From NCBI GenBank assembly GCA_022448945.1, contig JAKVCV010000012.1:259324-323323 (forward strand): a DNA stretch of 64,000 bases. The letters are read 5' to 3'. The DNA comes from Saprospiraceae bacterium (GTDB taxonomy: Bacteria > Bacteroidota > Bacteroidia > Chitinophagales > Saprospiraceae). This document shows positions 17,896 to 28,104 of this stretch, one piece after another; position 1 is the first letter of the stretch; each line of letters begins with the position of its first letter. The notes beneath the pieces were generated by a model that was given only the letters and a program-made list of their open reading frames with translations, had not been told where the DNA came from and did no database searches. The position numbers were made by a program, and so were the translations under genes.

Positions 17896-19038
17896 ATGCG
17901 TCAATTAAACCTGTTACTATTGTTTTTAATGCCTTCCTTATTATTCAGTCAAGTTATTACAGATACCACAACAATTACTATTACTAAAACTTGGTCGCAA
18001 CAGCCTAATGGTTATACTTATCCTATTGACATTGGTGTACCCAGTGGTTCAGTTCCTACGGGAGGTTTTCCTGTATGTATATTACTTCATGGTAATGGTG
18101 GCACTGGAACTAGTTTTATTAATTCTTTCAGTTCAATTTTAGACTGCCATGTACTAGTGGCACCGTCTGGTTATATGAATAGCTGGAATATTTGTGATGA
18201 AGACAATGATGGTCCTGATATGGAAATGCTTGAAGAACTAATAAACCATTTGCAAACATACACGAATATAAACCCAAATCAAATACGTATACTAGGATTT
18301 TCAAATGGTTCAGCTCTGGCAAACAAAGTTTTTATTGAAAACAAAAATCCTGGTGTTGATATAATCGTTGCTATTGTCTCGCAATTATCAGAACCACAAT
18401 ACCACAATGGATTATTTTACTACCCAAGTGTGAACTCGAACCAAGCAAACGCCTACTGTGGTTATGATTCAACAACAGTACCCAATACTGGAAGAAAATA
18501 CCTAAGTATTTGTAATGTTAATGATCCTATTATACCCTATACTGGTGGAACTTCAGTTGTAGGAGTTGACTTTATAGATGCACAACTAGCTACATTTATA
18601 GTTGCCCAGAGTCAAGGTTTTACAGGTAATCAGATAAATCCGCCTGGAAACCCAATAGGTCCTGCTGGAGTTTTTGTTGATGAATTTTCATATTTATCCG
18701 GACAGGTCGTACACCTCATTGGAGATGCTGCCCATGCTATAAACTCAACGCATGAGGATTATATCAGCAACTTTATGGACAATTGTAACAGTGCGACCGA
18801 TATAAAAAAAGTTATTGATAATTCCTTTAAAGTATACCCAAATCCAAGTAACGATATAATAAATATTGATGGGGATTTCAATGGTAATTTAAAATATATG
18901 TTATATACCCCATTGGGCACTAATATACTTAATGGAACTATTTCAAAGAATAGCAAAATAGACATAAGTCATTTGTCATCTAATATATATCTATTGAAAA
19001 TTAATAATAGGGTCTTCAAAATTGTGAAAACTGAATAA
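17896..19038 (+). CDS. Secreted alpha/beta-hydrolase (esterase) with T9SS tail
   Basis: A 380-residue exported protein. The signal peptide (LLLLFLMPSLLFSQ) is followed by an alpha/beta-hydrolase of the polyhydroxybutyrate-depolymerase/feruloyl-esterase-like type. It has the oxyanion strand VCILLHGNGGTG, the nucleophile elbow GFSNGS (Ser136), a probable acid in the NVNDPIIPY segment and a later His in QVVHLIGDAAHAIN. The last 70 residues are a type A T9SS sorting domain (SFKVYPNPSNDIINI to SSNIYLLKI). It is likely a secreted esterase; the ester substrate is unknown. It stands alone with about 290 bases of upstream DNA. Confidence 0.78.
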   Translation: MRQLNLLLLFLMPSLLFSQVITDTTTITITKTWSQQPNGYTYPIDIGVPSGSVPTGGFPVCILLHGNGGTGTSFINSFSSILDCHVLVAPSGYMNSWNICDEDNDGPDMEMLEELINHLQTYTNINPNQIRILGFSNGSALANKVFIENKNPGVDIIVAIVSQLSEPQYHNGLFYYPSVNSNQANAYCGYDSTTVPNTGRKYLSICNVNDPIIPYTGGTSVVGVDFIDAQLATFIVAQSQGFTGNQINPPGNPIGPAGVFVDEFSYLSGQVVHLIGDAAHAINSTHEDYISNFMDNCNSATDIKKVIDNSFKVYPNPSNDIINIDGDFNGNLKYMLYTPLGTNILNGTISKNSKIDISHLSSNIYLLKINNRVFKIVKTE

Positions 19039-19232
19039 ATCACACATTAATACTATAAGATTATTAACGCCACTTATCGATAAAACTATTAACAAAAAGG
19101 TTATCTATAGAAGTATAATTAGTGTATAAACCTCAATATTTAGTATATTGCAGTTTATCCCCCTACTTTAACTATAATCCAATGTTTTTTGGACTAAACC
19201 TAAATTAACGTACTGCCCTTAAAGCTTTATTT

Positions 19233-21038
19233 ATGGATCGTAAGAAGACCATAAATTTGACAGCAAAATTAGACGCTGATTTAATAGCTGCAAAAAAAAA
19301 TATTACTAAAATAAATCTAATCGTTTTATTTTGCAGGGAGAACTATAGTACAATTCACAAAGATATATATCCTTATATTCAAAAAGGGTTGATCCTTTGC
19401 AAAGAAGAACAATTTGAAAAGGAAGCAAATATTCTTAAAACCTATCTTGCCTTTTATTTATTACACCATGAAAAAAGAAAAAAGGCTATTGCTGTATGTA
19501 ATACTATTATTCCAGGATTATTAAAAAACAAGAGTTATTTAGAATACGGTTTGACAATTATTATTTTAAGTCAGATCGAATGGGCTAAAGGAAGTTTAGA
19601 AAATGCATTTAACCTTGTGAACCGTTCATTAGATGAGCTTAAATACAAAAGAAAAAAGAATCCTGCACTTGTACAACTACACTGGATATTAGGTGTTTTT
19701 TATTTTGATTTAAATGAACTTAATGCTTCATTTCATCATTATAATCTCAGCCATAATTATTGTGATGACAACACTGATTCCGGGATGTCTGCACTTATCA
19801 AAATCGGTTTGGCAAGTGTATATAAAAAGAAAGAAAATTATACTGAAGCAGCCAATCTATTTGAAGAAACGCTCAAGATAAGTAAAGCTAACAAGATGTG
19901 GTTAATTGAATCCAGATCATATTTTGAGCTTGGCACTATCAATCACCTTAAAAAGCAATATAAAAAAGCATATAAATTAATTGAACAAAGCTACAATATT
20001 AGAACAAAAAATAAGGCTATTCCTGCATCCATTTCTAGTCTTGTGACAATGGCCCAAATTAATTTTGATCGTGGGGAACTTGACCAAGCTGACAAACAAC
20101 TGTCTGAAGCCATGATAATGAGTGAACAAAAAGGTTTAAAATCTAAAATCGCCAATATTTACTTACTTTACTCTAAAATAACTGAAGCTCAAAAGAAATT
20201 TGAATTGTCTCTTAAATTTTTGAAGATGTACAATAAGCTCGATAAAGAAATTAACAGCTCTCAATCCAGCAACAAAAATAAATATTTCCAATTGAATTAT
20301 AAAGCTCAAAGAGCTCAGAATGAAAATGATATTCAAAAATCACTAAACAGGAAACTTAAAAAATCAAATGACATTATCCTTCAACAAAAAGAACGGCTAA
20401 GTGTAAGAAATAAAGAGAAAGAGGTTCTTCTTAAAGAAATTCATCACAGAGTAAAAAATAACCTCCAAATTATTACCAGTCTACTTAGCTTACAATCTAT
20501 TAACATAGAAGACCAAAAAACTAAAAATATTTTTAGTTATAGCCAATACAGGATTAACTCAATGGCATTGATCCACGAAATGCTATATCAATCAGATAAT
20601 ATATCTAAAATTAATTATTCACACTATTTAAAACAATTGATTCACAACTTAATCACTTCTATTAAAGGGCAGAACAACAAAATTAAAACTGTTATAGACG
20701 CACCAGATATCTTTTTAAACATTGATACTGCAATCCCACTTGGGTTGATGATCAATGAGATAGTTACCAACTCACTAAAATATGCATTTCATAAGATTGA
20801 AAATGGCATTTTGAACGTAAAAATCAGCCCTTTAAAAAAGAAGTTTCACTATTTACTTGAAATTGGGGATAATGGTCCTGGGATTTCTAATCTAGCAAAT
20901 AAAAACAAAGCAAACTCTTTAGGAATGAAGTTAATTTACAGCCTTGCACAACAGATCAATGGAACAGTTGAAAGAGACGAAACAAAACAAGGTACTCATT
21001 ACAAAATCACTTTCGAAGTTATTAAAACAAACAATTAG
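19233..21038 (+). CDS. TPR-domain sensor histidine kinase (HisKA_2 type)
   Basis: A 601-residue soluble kinase. Residues about 50-370 consist of TPR-like helical pairs (for example NYTEAANLFEETLKISKANK and GELDQADKQLSEAMIMSEQK), followed by a coiled coil (about 350-398). The HisKA_2 site is LLKEIHHRVKNN (His404/His405) and the ATPase part has MINEIVTNSLKYAF and IGDNGPGI. The kinase half is nearly superimposable on that of the GAF kinase at 11837, including ITSLLSLQS, RINSMALIHEMLYQS and LNIDTAIPLG. There is no membrane segment and no adjacent response regulator. The TPR part probably senses a protein partner. Upstream it shares the 12-mer ATTTAGTATATT (19138-19149) with its paralogue. Confidence 0.9.
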   Translation: MDRKKTINLTAKLDADLIAAKKNITKINLIVLFCRENYSTIHKDIYPYIQKGLILCKEEQFEKEANILKTYLAFYLLHHEKRKKAIAVCNTIIPGLLKNKSYLEYGLTIIILSQIEWAKGSLENAFNLVNRSLDELKYKRKKNPALVQLHWILGVFYFDLNELNASFHHYNLSHNYCDDNTDSGMSALIKIGLASVYKKKENYTEAANLFEETLKISKANKMWLIESRSYFELGTINHLKKQYKKAYKLIEQSYNIRTKNKAIPASISSLVTMAQINFDRGELDQADKQLSEAMIMSEQKGLKSKIANIYLLYSKITEAQKKFELSLKFLKMYNKLDKEINSSQSSNKNKYFQLNYKAQRAQNENDIQKSLNRKLKKSNDIILQQKERLSVRNKEKEVLLKEIHHRVKNNLQIITSLLSLQSINIEDQKTKNIFSYSQYRINSMALIHEMLYQSDNISKINYSHYLKQLIHNLITSIKGQNNKIKTVIDAPDIFLNIDTAIPLGLMINEIVTNSLKYAFHKIENGILNVKISPLKKKFHYLLEIGDNGPGISNLANKNKANSLGMKLIYSLAQQINGTVERDETKQGTHYKITFEVIKTNN

Positions 21039-21115
21039 TTCTCTTCATAAATAAGTGTTAAATAACTACTTAATGCATCATAAAAATTCTTTTTAAGTTC
21101 TAAAAATATAACATG

Positions 21116-24100
21116 TTATCTTAAAAGCGTAAACTCCCCCTTCATTATAACAGAATTAGTTGCACCCAATTTATATTCAAGTAAATAAATATACACTTCA
21201 GAAGGCTGCTCTATCCCTCTATATTTGCCATCCCAACCCCCATTTTCAAGTATATCACCATTATAAATCTCCTGACTCCAACGATTGAATACTCTAAACC
21301 TAACAATTTCATCTACGGTTAAACCTACAGGGAAATAAAAGTCATTAAACCCATCACTATTCGGAGTAAAAGCATCGGGCATACCACTAAATACTGCCTC
21401 TACACTTAAATACAAAGTATCAGTTGCTGAACAAGCAGAGGAATCTGTGCTCATTGCTATAAGCATCATTACATAATCTCCTGTTATATTAGAAACAGCT
21501 GTTGTATTATGTGCCATAGTATCTCCGAAAACTATTCCTGCACCAGACCAATTATAAATAACTCCAGATGATGACTGATCATTTCCTCCATCAACAATTA
21601 CTGAGGTGCCTGGTGTAACTGTATCGGCAGTTTGGCCAGCAATATTGACAAAAGCATTTGTTGTAGGCACAAAGGGAGCGTTAACTGATCCAGATTGAAC
21701 AACTGTACAACCGGAACTATTAGTAATAGTAACAGAATAATTGTTAGCTGTAAGACCGGAGATATTCTGACTAGTTGCCCCATTACTCCACAAATAAGCA
21801 TAAGAAGCTGCAGTGTTTATTCCTAATACTCCACTTGGGTTTAGATTACAATCAAGAATACCATTAATAGTATCAAGGGGCACATCAGCACTATCGAGTG
21901 GAATTGAAGGAGAAACAAAGACACTATCAATTACTGTACAACCTACTGTATCTGTAATAGTCACAAAATAGGTATTAGAAGCTAACCCGGTAGCATTAGC
22001 GGTGGTCTGATTATTTGAAGACACATCCCATAAATAAGAAAATCCAGGAGTGCCTCCAGAAGCCAATACATCTGCAGAACCATCATTCGTGCCATTACAA
22101 CTTACAGAAGTAGAAGTAGTAGTAGTCTGTATTATTGCAGGTTCTGTAATAGAAACTGTTGTTACAACTGAACATAAATTCGTATCAATAACAGTAACAG
22201 AATAGGGGATAGCAGATGCTGTAAGGCCAGTTGCAGAAGCATTGGTTTGACCATTTGACCATACAAAAGTGTATACCGTATCAGCTCCTCCACTTCCTCC
22301 AATGGTTGCCTGTCCATCATTTCCTCCATAGCATGTAACTGGACTAGATGATAAAATAGTCGCAGTAATTGCTGAAGGCTCCGTAATAGTTACAACATCA
22401 GTAGTTGTACATCCATTCCCATCTGTAACTGTGAGAGTATATGAACCTCCTGCCAAACCTGTTGCCGTAGAAGACTGAGATCCAGAAGACCATAAGTAGG
22501 AAAGAGATCCTGTACCCCCTCCAGCTAAAGCAGTAGCATCACCATTACTGTCACCATTACAAGTAACATTATTTTGCCCTGTAATAGAAACAGTCACCTC
22601 TGTAGGTTCAGAAATCGTAACTTGTTGAGTAATTGAACAGTTATTTGCATCCGTAATTGTAACCTGATATACCCCTCCAGAAAGTCCGACACTTATAGAG
22701 TCAGTTTGATTATCTGACCACAAATATGTGTATGCTGCAGTCCCCCCTGATGGCGTTACTGTAGCGCTTCCATCGGTTCCTCCGAAACATATAATATTTG
22801 AAGAATCGGTCATCGCAGCAATTAATGCAGAAGGTTGATTAACAGTTATACTATCAATCAAAAGACAAGAATTGTTATCAGTTACTGAAACAATATAATT
22901 TCCAGCCTGTAAATTAGAAATAACATTGGTACTTTGACCACTGGAATTCCATAAAATATTTATTGTCGGTGATCCGCCAGATACCGTAACTGTTGCACTA
23001 CCTGTGCTATCACCAAAGCAATCAATATCAGTACTATCTAAACTAATGGAAAAGGGCGGTGGCGCTGCTATAGTTATAGAACCGGTAGCTGTACAATTTC
23101 CTGTTGCATCTGTAACGGTAACATTATAAGTGCCTGCTATAGCACCTGTTACAATATCTTGATTAGTGGCAAAAGAAGAAGAGGAACCACCTATCCAGGT
23201 GTATGAATATGGGGCTGTCCCAAAAAAGGCATTTACAACTATTCCTGTAGTATCACCAGAACATAATAACACAGAATTTGCCGTTGGAGTCAATGTTGTT
23301 GAAGCACTAGTTAATGTATAAGTAGCTGTTGCAGTACAATTATTTGCATCTGTAACTGTTAAAGTATAGGTCCCGGCATTTAATCCAGTAATAATAGCAG
23401 TAGTTGCACTATTATTCCACAAATACCCTAATGTTGGAGTTCCACCCGAGGCTTCTACTTCTATCATTCCTGAATTGCTACAAACAGGGTTTAAAGAATC
23501 AATTAAATTAATAGCAAGCGCATTTTGTTCAGTAATATCAAAGGAAACTGTAGACGTACAAGAATTGCCATCCGTAACTGTAACAGTATATGTTCCTCCA
23601 GCCAGACCAGTCCTTGAAGTATTGGTATCTCCATCATTCCATAAGTAAGATAATACAGGCACTCCCCCATTAGTACTTACTGTTGCAGTTCCATTACTCT
23701 GTCCACAAGTAGCAGTTGTACTTGTCTGAAGAAAAATTGAAGGTGCACTAGTATCTGGATATACAACAATACTATCTACGAAACTACAACCCGTAGAACT
23801 TCCAGTGGCAGTAACTATATAAGTACCGGAAGACAATCCAGAGCTTGTAGAAGAAGTTACACCTAAATCCGAAGTAGAAGTAGACCATACAAAATCATAA
23901 AGACCTGTAGGAGAAACAATACTTGCCGTTACAGAACCATTTGCATTACATGTTGGGTCAATAGCAGAAAGATTTAAAGCAGGTATTGTATTAACGGTAA
24001 CTGTGAAACTTACTACCGAGGGGCAACTTAATAAAATCTGATTTCCTGTATTTGTCTCAGTATAAATGGTTGCTGTATAGGTAGTAGTTATAGAAGGACT

Positions 24101-27100
24101 TACTTCAAAAGCCGAAGAAGTCATAGATACCATACCTAAAGTAGGCGTCCAGACTACAGAATCTGTTACTGTTAAGCCTGAAAGTGTCAAGGTAGCCGTT
24201 TCCCCTTCACAAATACTTACATCTCCTGATCCTGTAGCTGTAGGTAATGGTGTAACAAAAAGATATACAGAATCCTCATTGGTTGCACCGCAACAATCTG
24301 TTATCATTGACATTGTTACAAGATATAATCCGGATGTATTAAACTGGGCAGTTATAATTTGGACACTACCCGGGTTAGCAATAGCTCCATTAAAATTCCA
24401 GCTATAGATATCAGCAATATCCTGAGATTGAAAAGTCGCAAAATCTCCTTCACAAACTGTAAATGTATCAGGCCCAACTATAGCAGCATCACTCAATATT
24501 GTTGGTGATATAGTACTACCAAAAGCAATATTATGAAAACCAGTATACTCGTTTGCACCTAAAGCTACATCAAAACGATCTATATTTGTATATTGAGTAA
24601 CAGTAGGATTAGCAGTACTTGTAGCAGGTGAAGCAAAATTAGTAGATACATCAAAATCCCAAGTAGCACCACTAGCTGAAACATCCTGAAATTGCACATT
24701 TGTATTCGTACAATTTACATTTGCAGCCTGAATTTCGGGCTGCGCTCCAAGATTGAATGAAATATCAGAGATTACCGGAGCAGTACCTGATAAAGATAAA
24801 TTGGTAGATTCACCCGGTTGTCCAGACCCTCCACTACCACCGGTACCACCATCTCCTCCATTCCCACCATCTCCTCCACAGCCGACTTCACCACCTGTAT
24901 ATGTAGATCCGGCACCACCAATTCCTCCACTCCCTGCAACACCTCCTGTACCTCCTGTACCTCCTGCACCAAAAGAACCAGCAATAAGATTTGATTGAAT
25001 GAAATTACCATTAGTGCCATTCAAAAATAAATATACAGCATAAGCTGATCCGCCGCCTAAACCACCTGTTCCAGCAGTTCCTGCCTGACCACCGCCACCA
25101 CCGCCACCACCGCCGGATCCGTGACCATCGATACAAAAAAGACTACCTTCACCAGCACCGCCACCGCCACCGCCACCGCCAGAACCACCTGTTCCGTCTG
25201 TACCGGTCCCGCCAAGACCACCAGGAAGCCAAAAACCTCCAACGTGGGCACCTGCAGATCCTAAATTACCATTTATACCATTTGTTCCACTTGATCCATT
25301 TTGGGCATCATTTCCTGACTCTGAAGAAGAACATGTAATACCACTATTACAATCACTTTCCTGACCGGGGGTACCAGCAGTTCCTGCACCACCTAAACCT
25401 GCTCCTCCGGAAGCACCATCTCTGTTTTCACCTCCACCTGATCCACCGCCAGCTCCTCCTCCTCCATTAAGACCAGAAGGAGCTCCACCATTTCCACCAG
25501 GAAAAGCAGAAGTACTACAACAATTACCTCCTAAGCCTGCATTAGTTGCACCTCCACCATTACCTCCATTGCCACCTCCACCACCACTACTTTGATTATC
25601 ATTATCTCCATCCTGACCAGGTGTCCCAGGAGAACCATCAGCACCATCTATTCCTGGTGTTCCTGCAGTTCCTGCTCCTGCATCACCTGCAATTATCTGA
25701 CACCTGACAATATCATAAGAAGAACATGATGTAAGATGTAAACCATAAGTAGACATTCCTGAGATATTCGCATTATCAGTAGATATTGTCAAATCCTGAA
25801 GACGAAAACCAGTTGAACCATTTAAATAAAATGCAACCAAACGTTGAGCATTTGCTGCTCCCTCAGGATTCGCTGTTGTTCTATTAATCGTTGTAGCTCC
25901 AGGAATACTGGTTTTTGTCCATGAGGCAGCTTCATTAAAGCCACCTTCAAGCGTAACAAAACTACCAATACTTAAAGGATTATCAATATTATAAGTACCC
26001 GTTGCCAACTTAATTATAGAATTATTACACGCAGCCCTAGTCAATGCTTCTGACAAAGTCGTAGGATCTGTTTGTGTTCCTGCAGCAGTAATATTTCCTG
26101 TTGTAGAAACATAAATATTTACACAACTGGGAAGTGGAGAAGGTGCACCAACGATCAAAAAAGCTGTATCTGTGGTAACACAACTTGTTGAGGGGTTAGT
26201 GACTTCAAGAATATAGGAATATGTCCCTACTCCAACAGGTACTGTAACCGAAACAGAAGAAGAAGTACCAGTAACCGTTCCTGATCCTAAGGAAACTAAT
26301 GAAGGATCGAACCATTCAAAATTCATCCCAACAAGGTCAGTGGTCCCTGTTAAAACATAATTAGTTCCTCCACAAACATCTGCTGTTTGTGGAAAAACAG
26401 ACGCTACAGGATCATCTGCAACAATTACAGAAATTGCATCCTGAGAAATACATCCATCAGTATATGTTAATTCAACAGTATATGAAGTTGTGCCAGTTGG
26501 ATGAGCACCGGTTGATGCTGTATTGGAACTTGTTAAATTAGTATTGGGTGTCCATGAATAGGAACTAACCAATGAAGAAGAAGCAGTTGTACTTGCATTT
26601 ATATTTACTGTATCACCTGCACATATCTGTACATCATTTCCTGCAGAAACAGGTGGATTTGGATTTGGACCAACAATAATAGTAAATGATTGTGTATTTT
26701 GGCCCAAAAGCGGACAGGCATCATCTTCTGCTATCAAAGCAAAAACATAAGTACCCTGATCACCAAGACTGGTACTCCAACAAAATGTTCCGTTAACAGT
26801 AGTACCACTAGTAATTTGAGTAAAGGTTGCGCCAGGTATGTTATTACTATATGTCAAAGTTATATTTTGGCCTGCATCAACATCCAAAGCAGTAATATCA
26901 AAACAGAGATTAGCACCTTCACAGATTGTTGTATCAAAAACTGTTGAAGATCCATTTATTCCACTTATTGTTGGAATGGTATTATTACAATTCACGATAT
27001 TAAATTGTATATCCCGCATTATTGTTCCTATCAAAACTCCATTTCTATACTCCTCTACAATTACACACATTACAGCAACCTGTGCCTGACTTGGTGTAAA

Positions 27101-27817
27101 TGTAATTTCACCGGTCAGAGGATCTAGGGTTATAGGATCAGTTAGAGGGTTTAAAGCACTAAAACCACTTCCATATGTAACAGTACTACTAGCACTTTGG
27201 AGACAATTAGTCATTGAATATACCAAAGAATCACCATCAATATCAGTCGCCAATTGCTGGTAATTTACAGTTTGTCCTATACAGGCAAAAAGTTGCGGGT
27301 TAGTAGAAAAAGTTGGTGAATTATTGCATGGTGAGATTGTATTATCCAATGTAGTTTCTACATATATATTGTTACTACCTGGACTACTGAGGTTTGTAAT
27401 AGCATTATTTCTGCAACAAGAAGATGAAGATAAAATCCAGTCTGAACATCCTGAAGGGAGTGTTAGTGTACCTTCAAAAACATGATGCTCTATACCAAGA
27501 CTTCCACTGGAACCACATGCACTTGATTGTGATGGACATAAAGGAGTTATATCTGTAACAGACTGTACATTTAATGTCACGCTGGCAGAAACGCCACAAG
27601 AAACAGAACTATAATTCAGTACCTGTGAAGATCCGACTGATATTCCATTACAATCCCTAAAAACATTCAAAGTAACAAGGTATTGATTTGGCCCTATACA
27701 GACATAAGTCAGATCAAAACCAGTATAATGTGTTGCATAACTATATGTATTTAGTCCTAAGCATACACATGAAATAATAAATATTTTATAAAGGGAGGAG
27801 AATAATTTAGTTCTCAT
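21116..27817 (-). CDS. Giant SprB-repeat surface protein with type B T9SS domain
   Basis: A 2233-residue surface protein. In order: signal peptide (to about residue 29); a Cys-rich N-terminal module (THYTGFDLTYVCIGPNQYLV onward); an Ig/cadherin-like stretch to about 560; a parallel beta-helix-like part (about 570-1030) interrupted by very Gly-rich loops (707-1004); a PKD-like region; a series of about ten SprB-type repeats (about 1276-2050), each with an xCxGxxDGxAxVxxxGG-type start, YLWS-type strand, TGLxxGxYTVTVTD and a final Cys; and the gliding-motility-associated C-terminal domain (PDAFTPNSDGFNDFYFPVGL to the end, from about 2141), which directs T9SS export. SprB is the mobile gliding adhesin of Flavobacterium; by resemblance this is an adhesin or gliding-linked surface fibre. 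It is converged upon by the TPR kinase gene. Confidence 0.88.
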   Translation of the reverse strand: MRTKLFSSLYKIFIISCVCLGLNTYSYATHYTGFDLTYVCIGPNQYLVTLNVFRDCNGISVGSSQVLNYSSVSCGVSASVTLNVQSVTDITPLCPSQSSACGSSGSLGIEHHVFEGTLTLPSGCSDWILSSSSCCRNNAITNLSSPGSNNIYVETTLDNTISPCNNSPTFSTNPQLFACIGQTVNYQQLATDIDGDSLVYSMTNCLQSASSTVTYGSGFSALNPLTDPITLDPLTGEITFTPSQAQVAVMCVIVEEYRNGVLIGTIMRDIQFNIVNCNNTIPTISGINGSSTVFDTTICEGANLCFDITALDVDAGQNITLTYSNNIPGATFTQITSGTTVNGTFCWSTSLGDQGTYVFALIAEDDACPLLGQNTQSFTIIVGPNPNPPVSAGNDVQICAGDTVNINASTTASSSLVSSYSWTPNTNLTSSNTASTGAHPTGTTSYTVELTYTDGCISQDAISVIVADDPVASVFPQTADVCGGTNYVLTGTTDLVGMNFEWFDPSLVSLGSGTVTGTSSSVSVTVPVGVGTYSYILEVTNPSTSCVTTDTAFLIVGAPSPLPSCVNIYVSTTGNITAAGTQTDPTTLSEALTRAACNNSIIKLATGTYNIDNPLSIGSFVTLEGGFNEAASWTKTSIPGATTINRTTANPEGAANAQRLVAFYLNGSTGFRLQDLTISTDNANISGMSTYGLHLTSCSSYDIVRCQIIAGDAGAGTAGTPGIDGADGSPGTPGQDGDNDNQSSGGGGGNGGNGGGATNAGLGGNCCSTSAFPGGNGGAPSGLNGGGGAGGGSGGGENRDGASGGAGLGGAGTAGTPGQESDCNSGITCSSSESGNDAQNGSSGTNGINGNLGSAGAHVGGFWLPGGLGGTGTDGTGGSGGGGGGGGAGEGSLFCIDGHGSGGGGGGGGGQAGTAGTGGLGGGSAYAVYLFLNGTNGNFIQSNLIAGSFGAGGTGGTGGVAGSGGIGGAGSTYTGGEVGCGGDGGNGGDGGTGGSGGSGQPGESTNLSLSGTAPVISDISFNLGAQPEIQAANVNCTNTNVQFQDVSASGATWDFDVSTNFASPATSTANPTVTQYTNIDRFDVALGANEYTGFHNIAFGSTISPTILSDAAIVGPDTFTVCEGDFATFQSQDIADIYSWNFNGAIANPGSVQIITAQFNTSGLYLVTMSMITDCCGATNEDSVYLFVTPLPTATGSGDVSICEGETATLTLSGLTVTDSVVWTPTLGMVSMTSSAFEVSPSITTTYTATIYTETNTGNQILLSCPSVVSFTVTVNTIPALNLSAIDPTCNANGSVTASIVSPTGLYDFVWSTSTSDLGVTSSTSSGLSSGTYIVTATGSSTGCSFVDSIVVYPDTSAPSIFLQTSTTATCGQSNGTATVSTNGGVPVLSYLWNDGDTNTSRTGLAGGTYTVTVTDGNSCTSTVSFDITEQNALAINLIDSLNPVCSNSGMIEVEASGGTPTLGYLWNNSATTAIITGLNAGTYTLTVTDANNCTATATYTLTSASTTLTPTANSVLLCSGDTTGIVVNAFFGTAPYSYTWIGGSSSSFATNQDIVTGAIAGTYNVTVTDATGNCTATGSITIAAPPPFSISLDSTDIDCFGDSTGSATVTVSGGSPTINILWNSSGQSTNVISNLQAGNYIVSVTDNNSCLLIDSITVNQPSALIAAMTDSSNIICFGGTDGSATVTPSGGTAAYTYLWSDNQTDSISVGLSGGVYQVTITDANNCSITQQVTISEPTEVTVSITGQNNVTCNGDSNGDATALAGGGTGSLSYLWSSGSQSSTATGLAGGSYTLTVTDGNGCTTTDVVTITEPSAITATILSSSPVTCYGGNDGQATIGGSGGADTVYTFVWSNGQTNASATGLTASAIPYSVTVIDTNLCSVVTTVSITEPAIIQTTTTSTSVSCNGTNDGSADVLASGGTPGFSYLWDVSSNNQTTANATGLASNTYFVTITDTVGCTVIDSVFVSPSIPLDSADVPLDTINGILDCNLNPSGVLGINTAASYAYLWSNGATSQNISGLTANNYSVTITNSSGCTVVQSGSVNAPFVPTTNAFVNIAGQTADTVTPGTSVIVDGGNDQSSSGVIYNWSGAGIVFGDTMAHNTTAVSNITGDYVMMLIAMSTDSSACSATDTLYLSVEAVFSGMPDAFTPNSDGFNDFYFPVGLTVDEIVRFRVFNRWSQEIYNGDILENGGWDGKYRGIEQPSEVYIYLLEYKLGATNSVIMKGEFTLLR
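21665..23990 (-). repeat. About ten SprB-type repeats inside the giant gene
   Basis: Within the giant surface gene, about ten degenerate units of roughly 230 bases (75-80 residues) follow one another. Each unit encodes a Cys near its start, a Y-x-W-S/N strand, a TGLxxGxYxVTVTD strand and a Cys close to its end, which suggests one disulfide per Ig-like module. The units differ enough at DNA level that recent recombination is not evident. Confidence 0.75.
24805..25695 (-). repeat. Glycine-rich collagen-like region, locally GC-rich
   Basis: About 890 bases inside the giant surface gene encode GG/GxG runs (including a run of nine Gly) with Asn, Ala, Ser, Thr and Pro. On the plus strand this reads as CCACCGCCA-type repeats that stand out from the A+T-rich surroundings. 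A short non-Gly piece (about 24975-25045, SAYAVYLFLNGTNG) returns to beta-helix-like sequence, so the Gly-rich parts look like two large loops projecting from one helix. Confidence 0.75.
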
Positions 27818-28104
27818 AAGAAATGATAATTATTGATTTTTAAAGTAAAATTTTAGCAACTGTAATAGAAAACAGGAACAAAAACATAAAGCTTGTTGCT
27901 TAAAACAAAGCCCTAAGAATCAGATTAAAATCTTAACAAAAAATTAGAATGAAATGATTGCCTCCGAGATTACGCTTTCAGACAGAATATTCAACCTTAA
28001 CAAATAATACAATTATGAATTATTCAACTCCTTCTAATGATTATACCTTAAAACACCATTACAGCCCCGCAATATAAAAATATTTAGTATAATAAGTAAG
28101 TAAA

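Noticed and set aside
21665-23990. Possible CRISPR or satellite array
   Set aside because: The units are long (about 230 bases), diverged and in frame; they are SprB-type protein repeats.
24753-25251. Pro/Val-rich open frames on both strands in the Gly-rich region
   Set aside because: They are shadows of the GGx-coding repeats of the 2233-residue protein; repetitive GC-rich DNA lacks stops in other frames.
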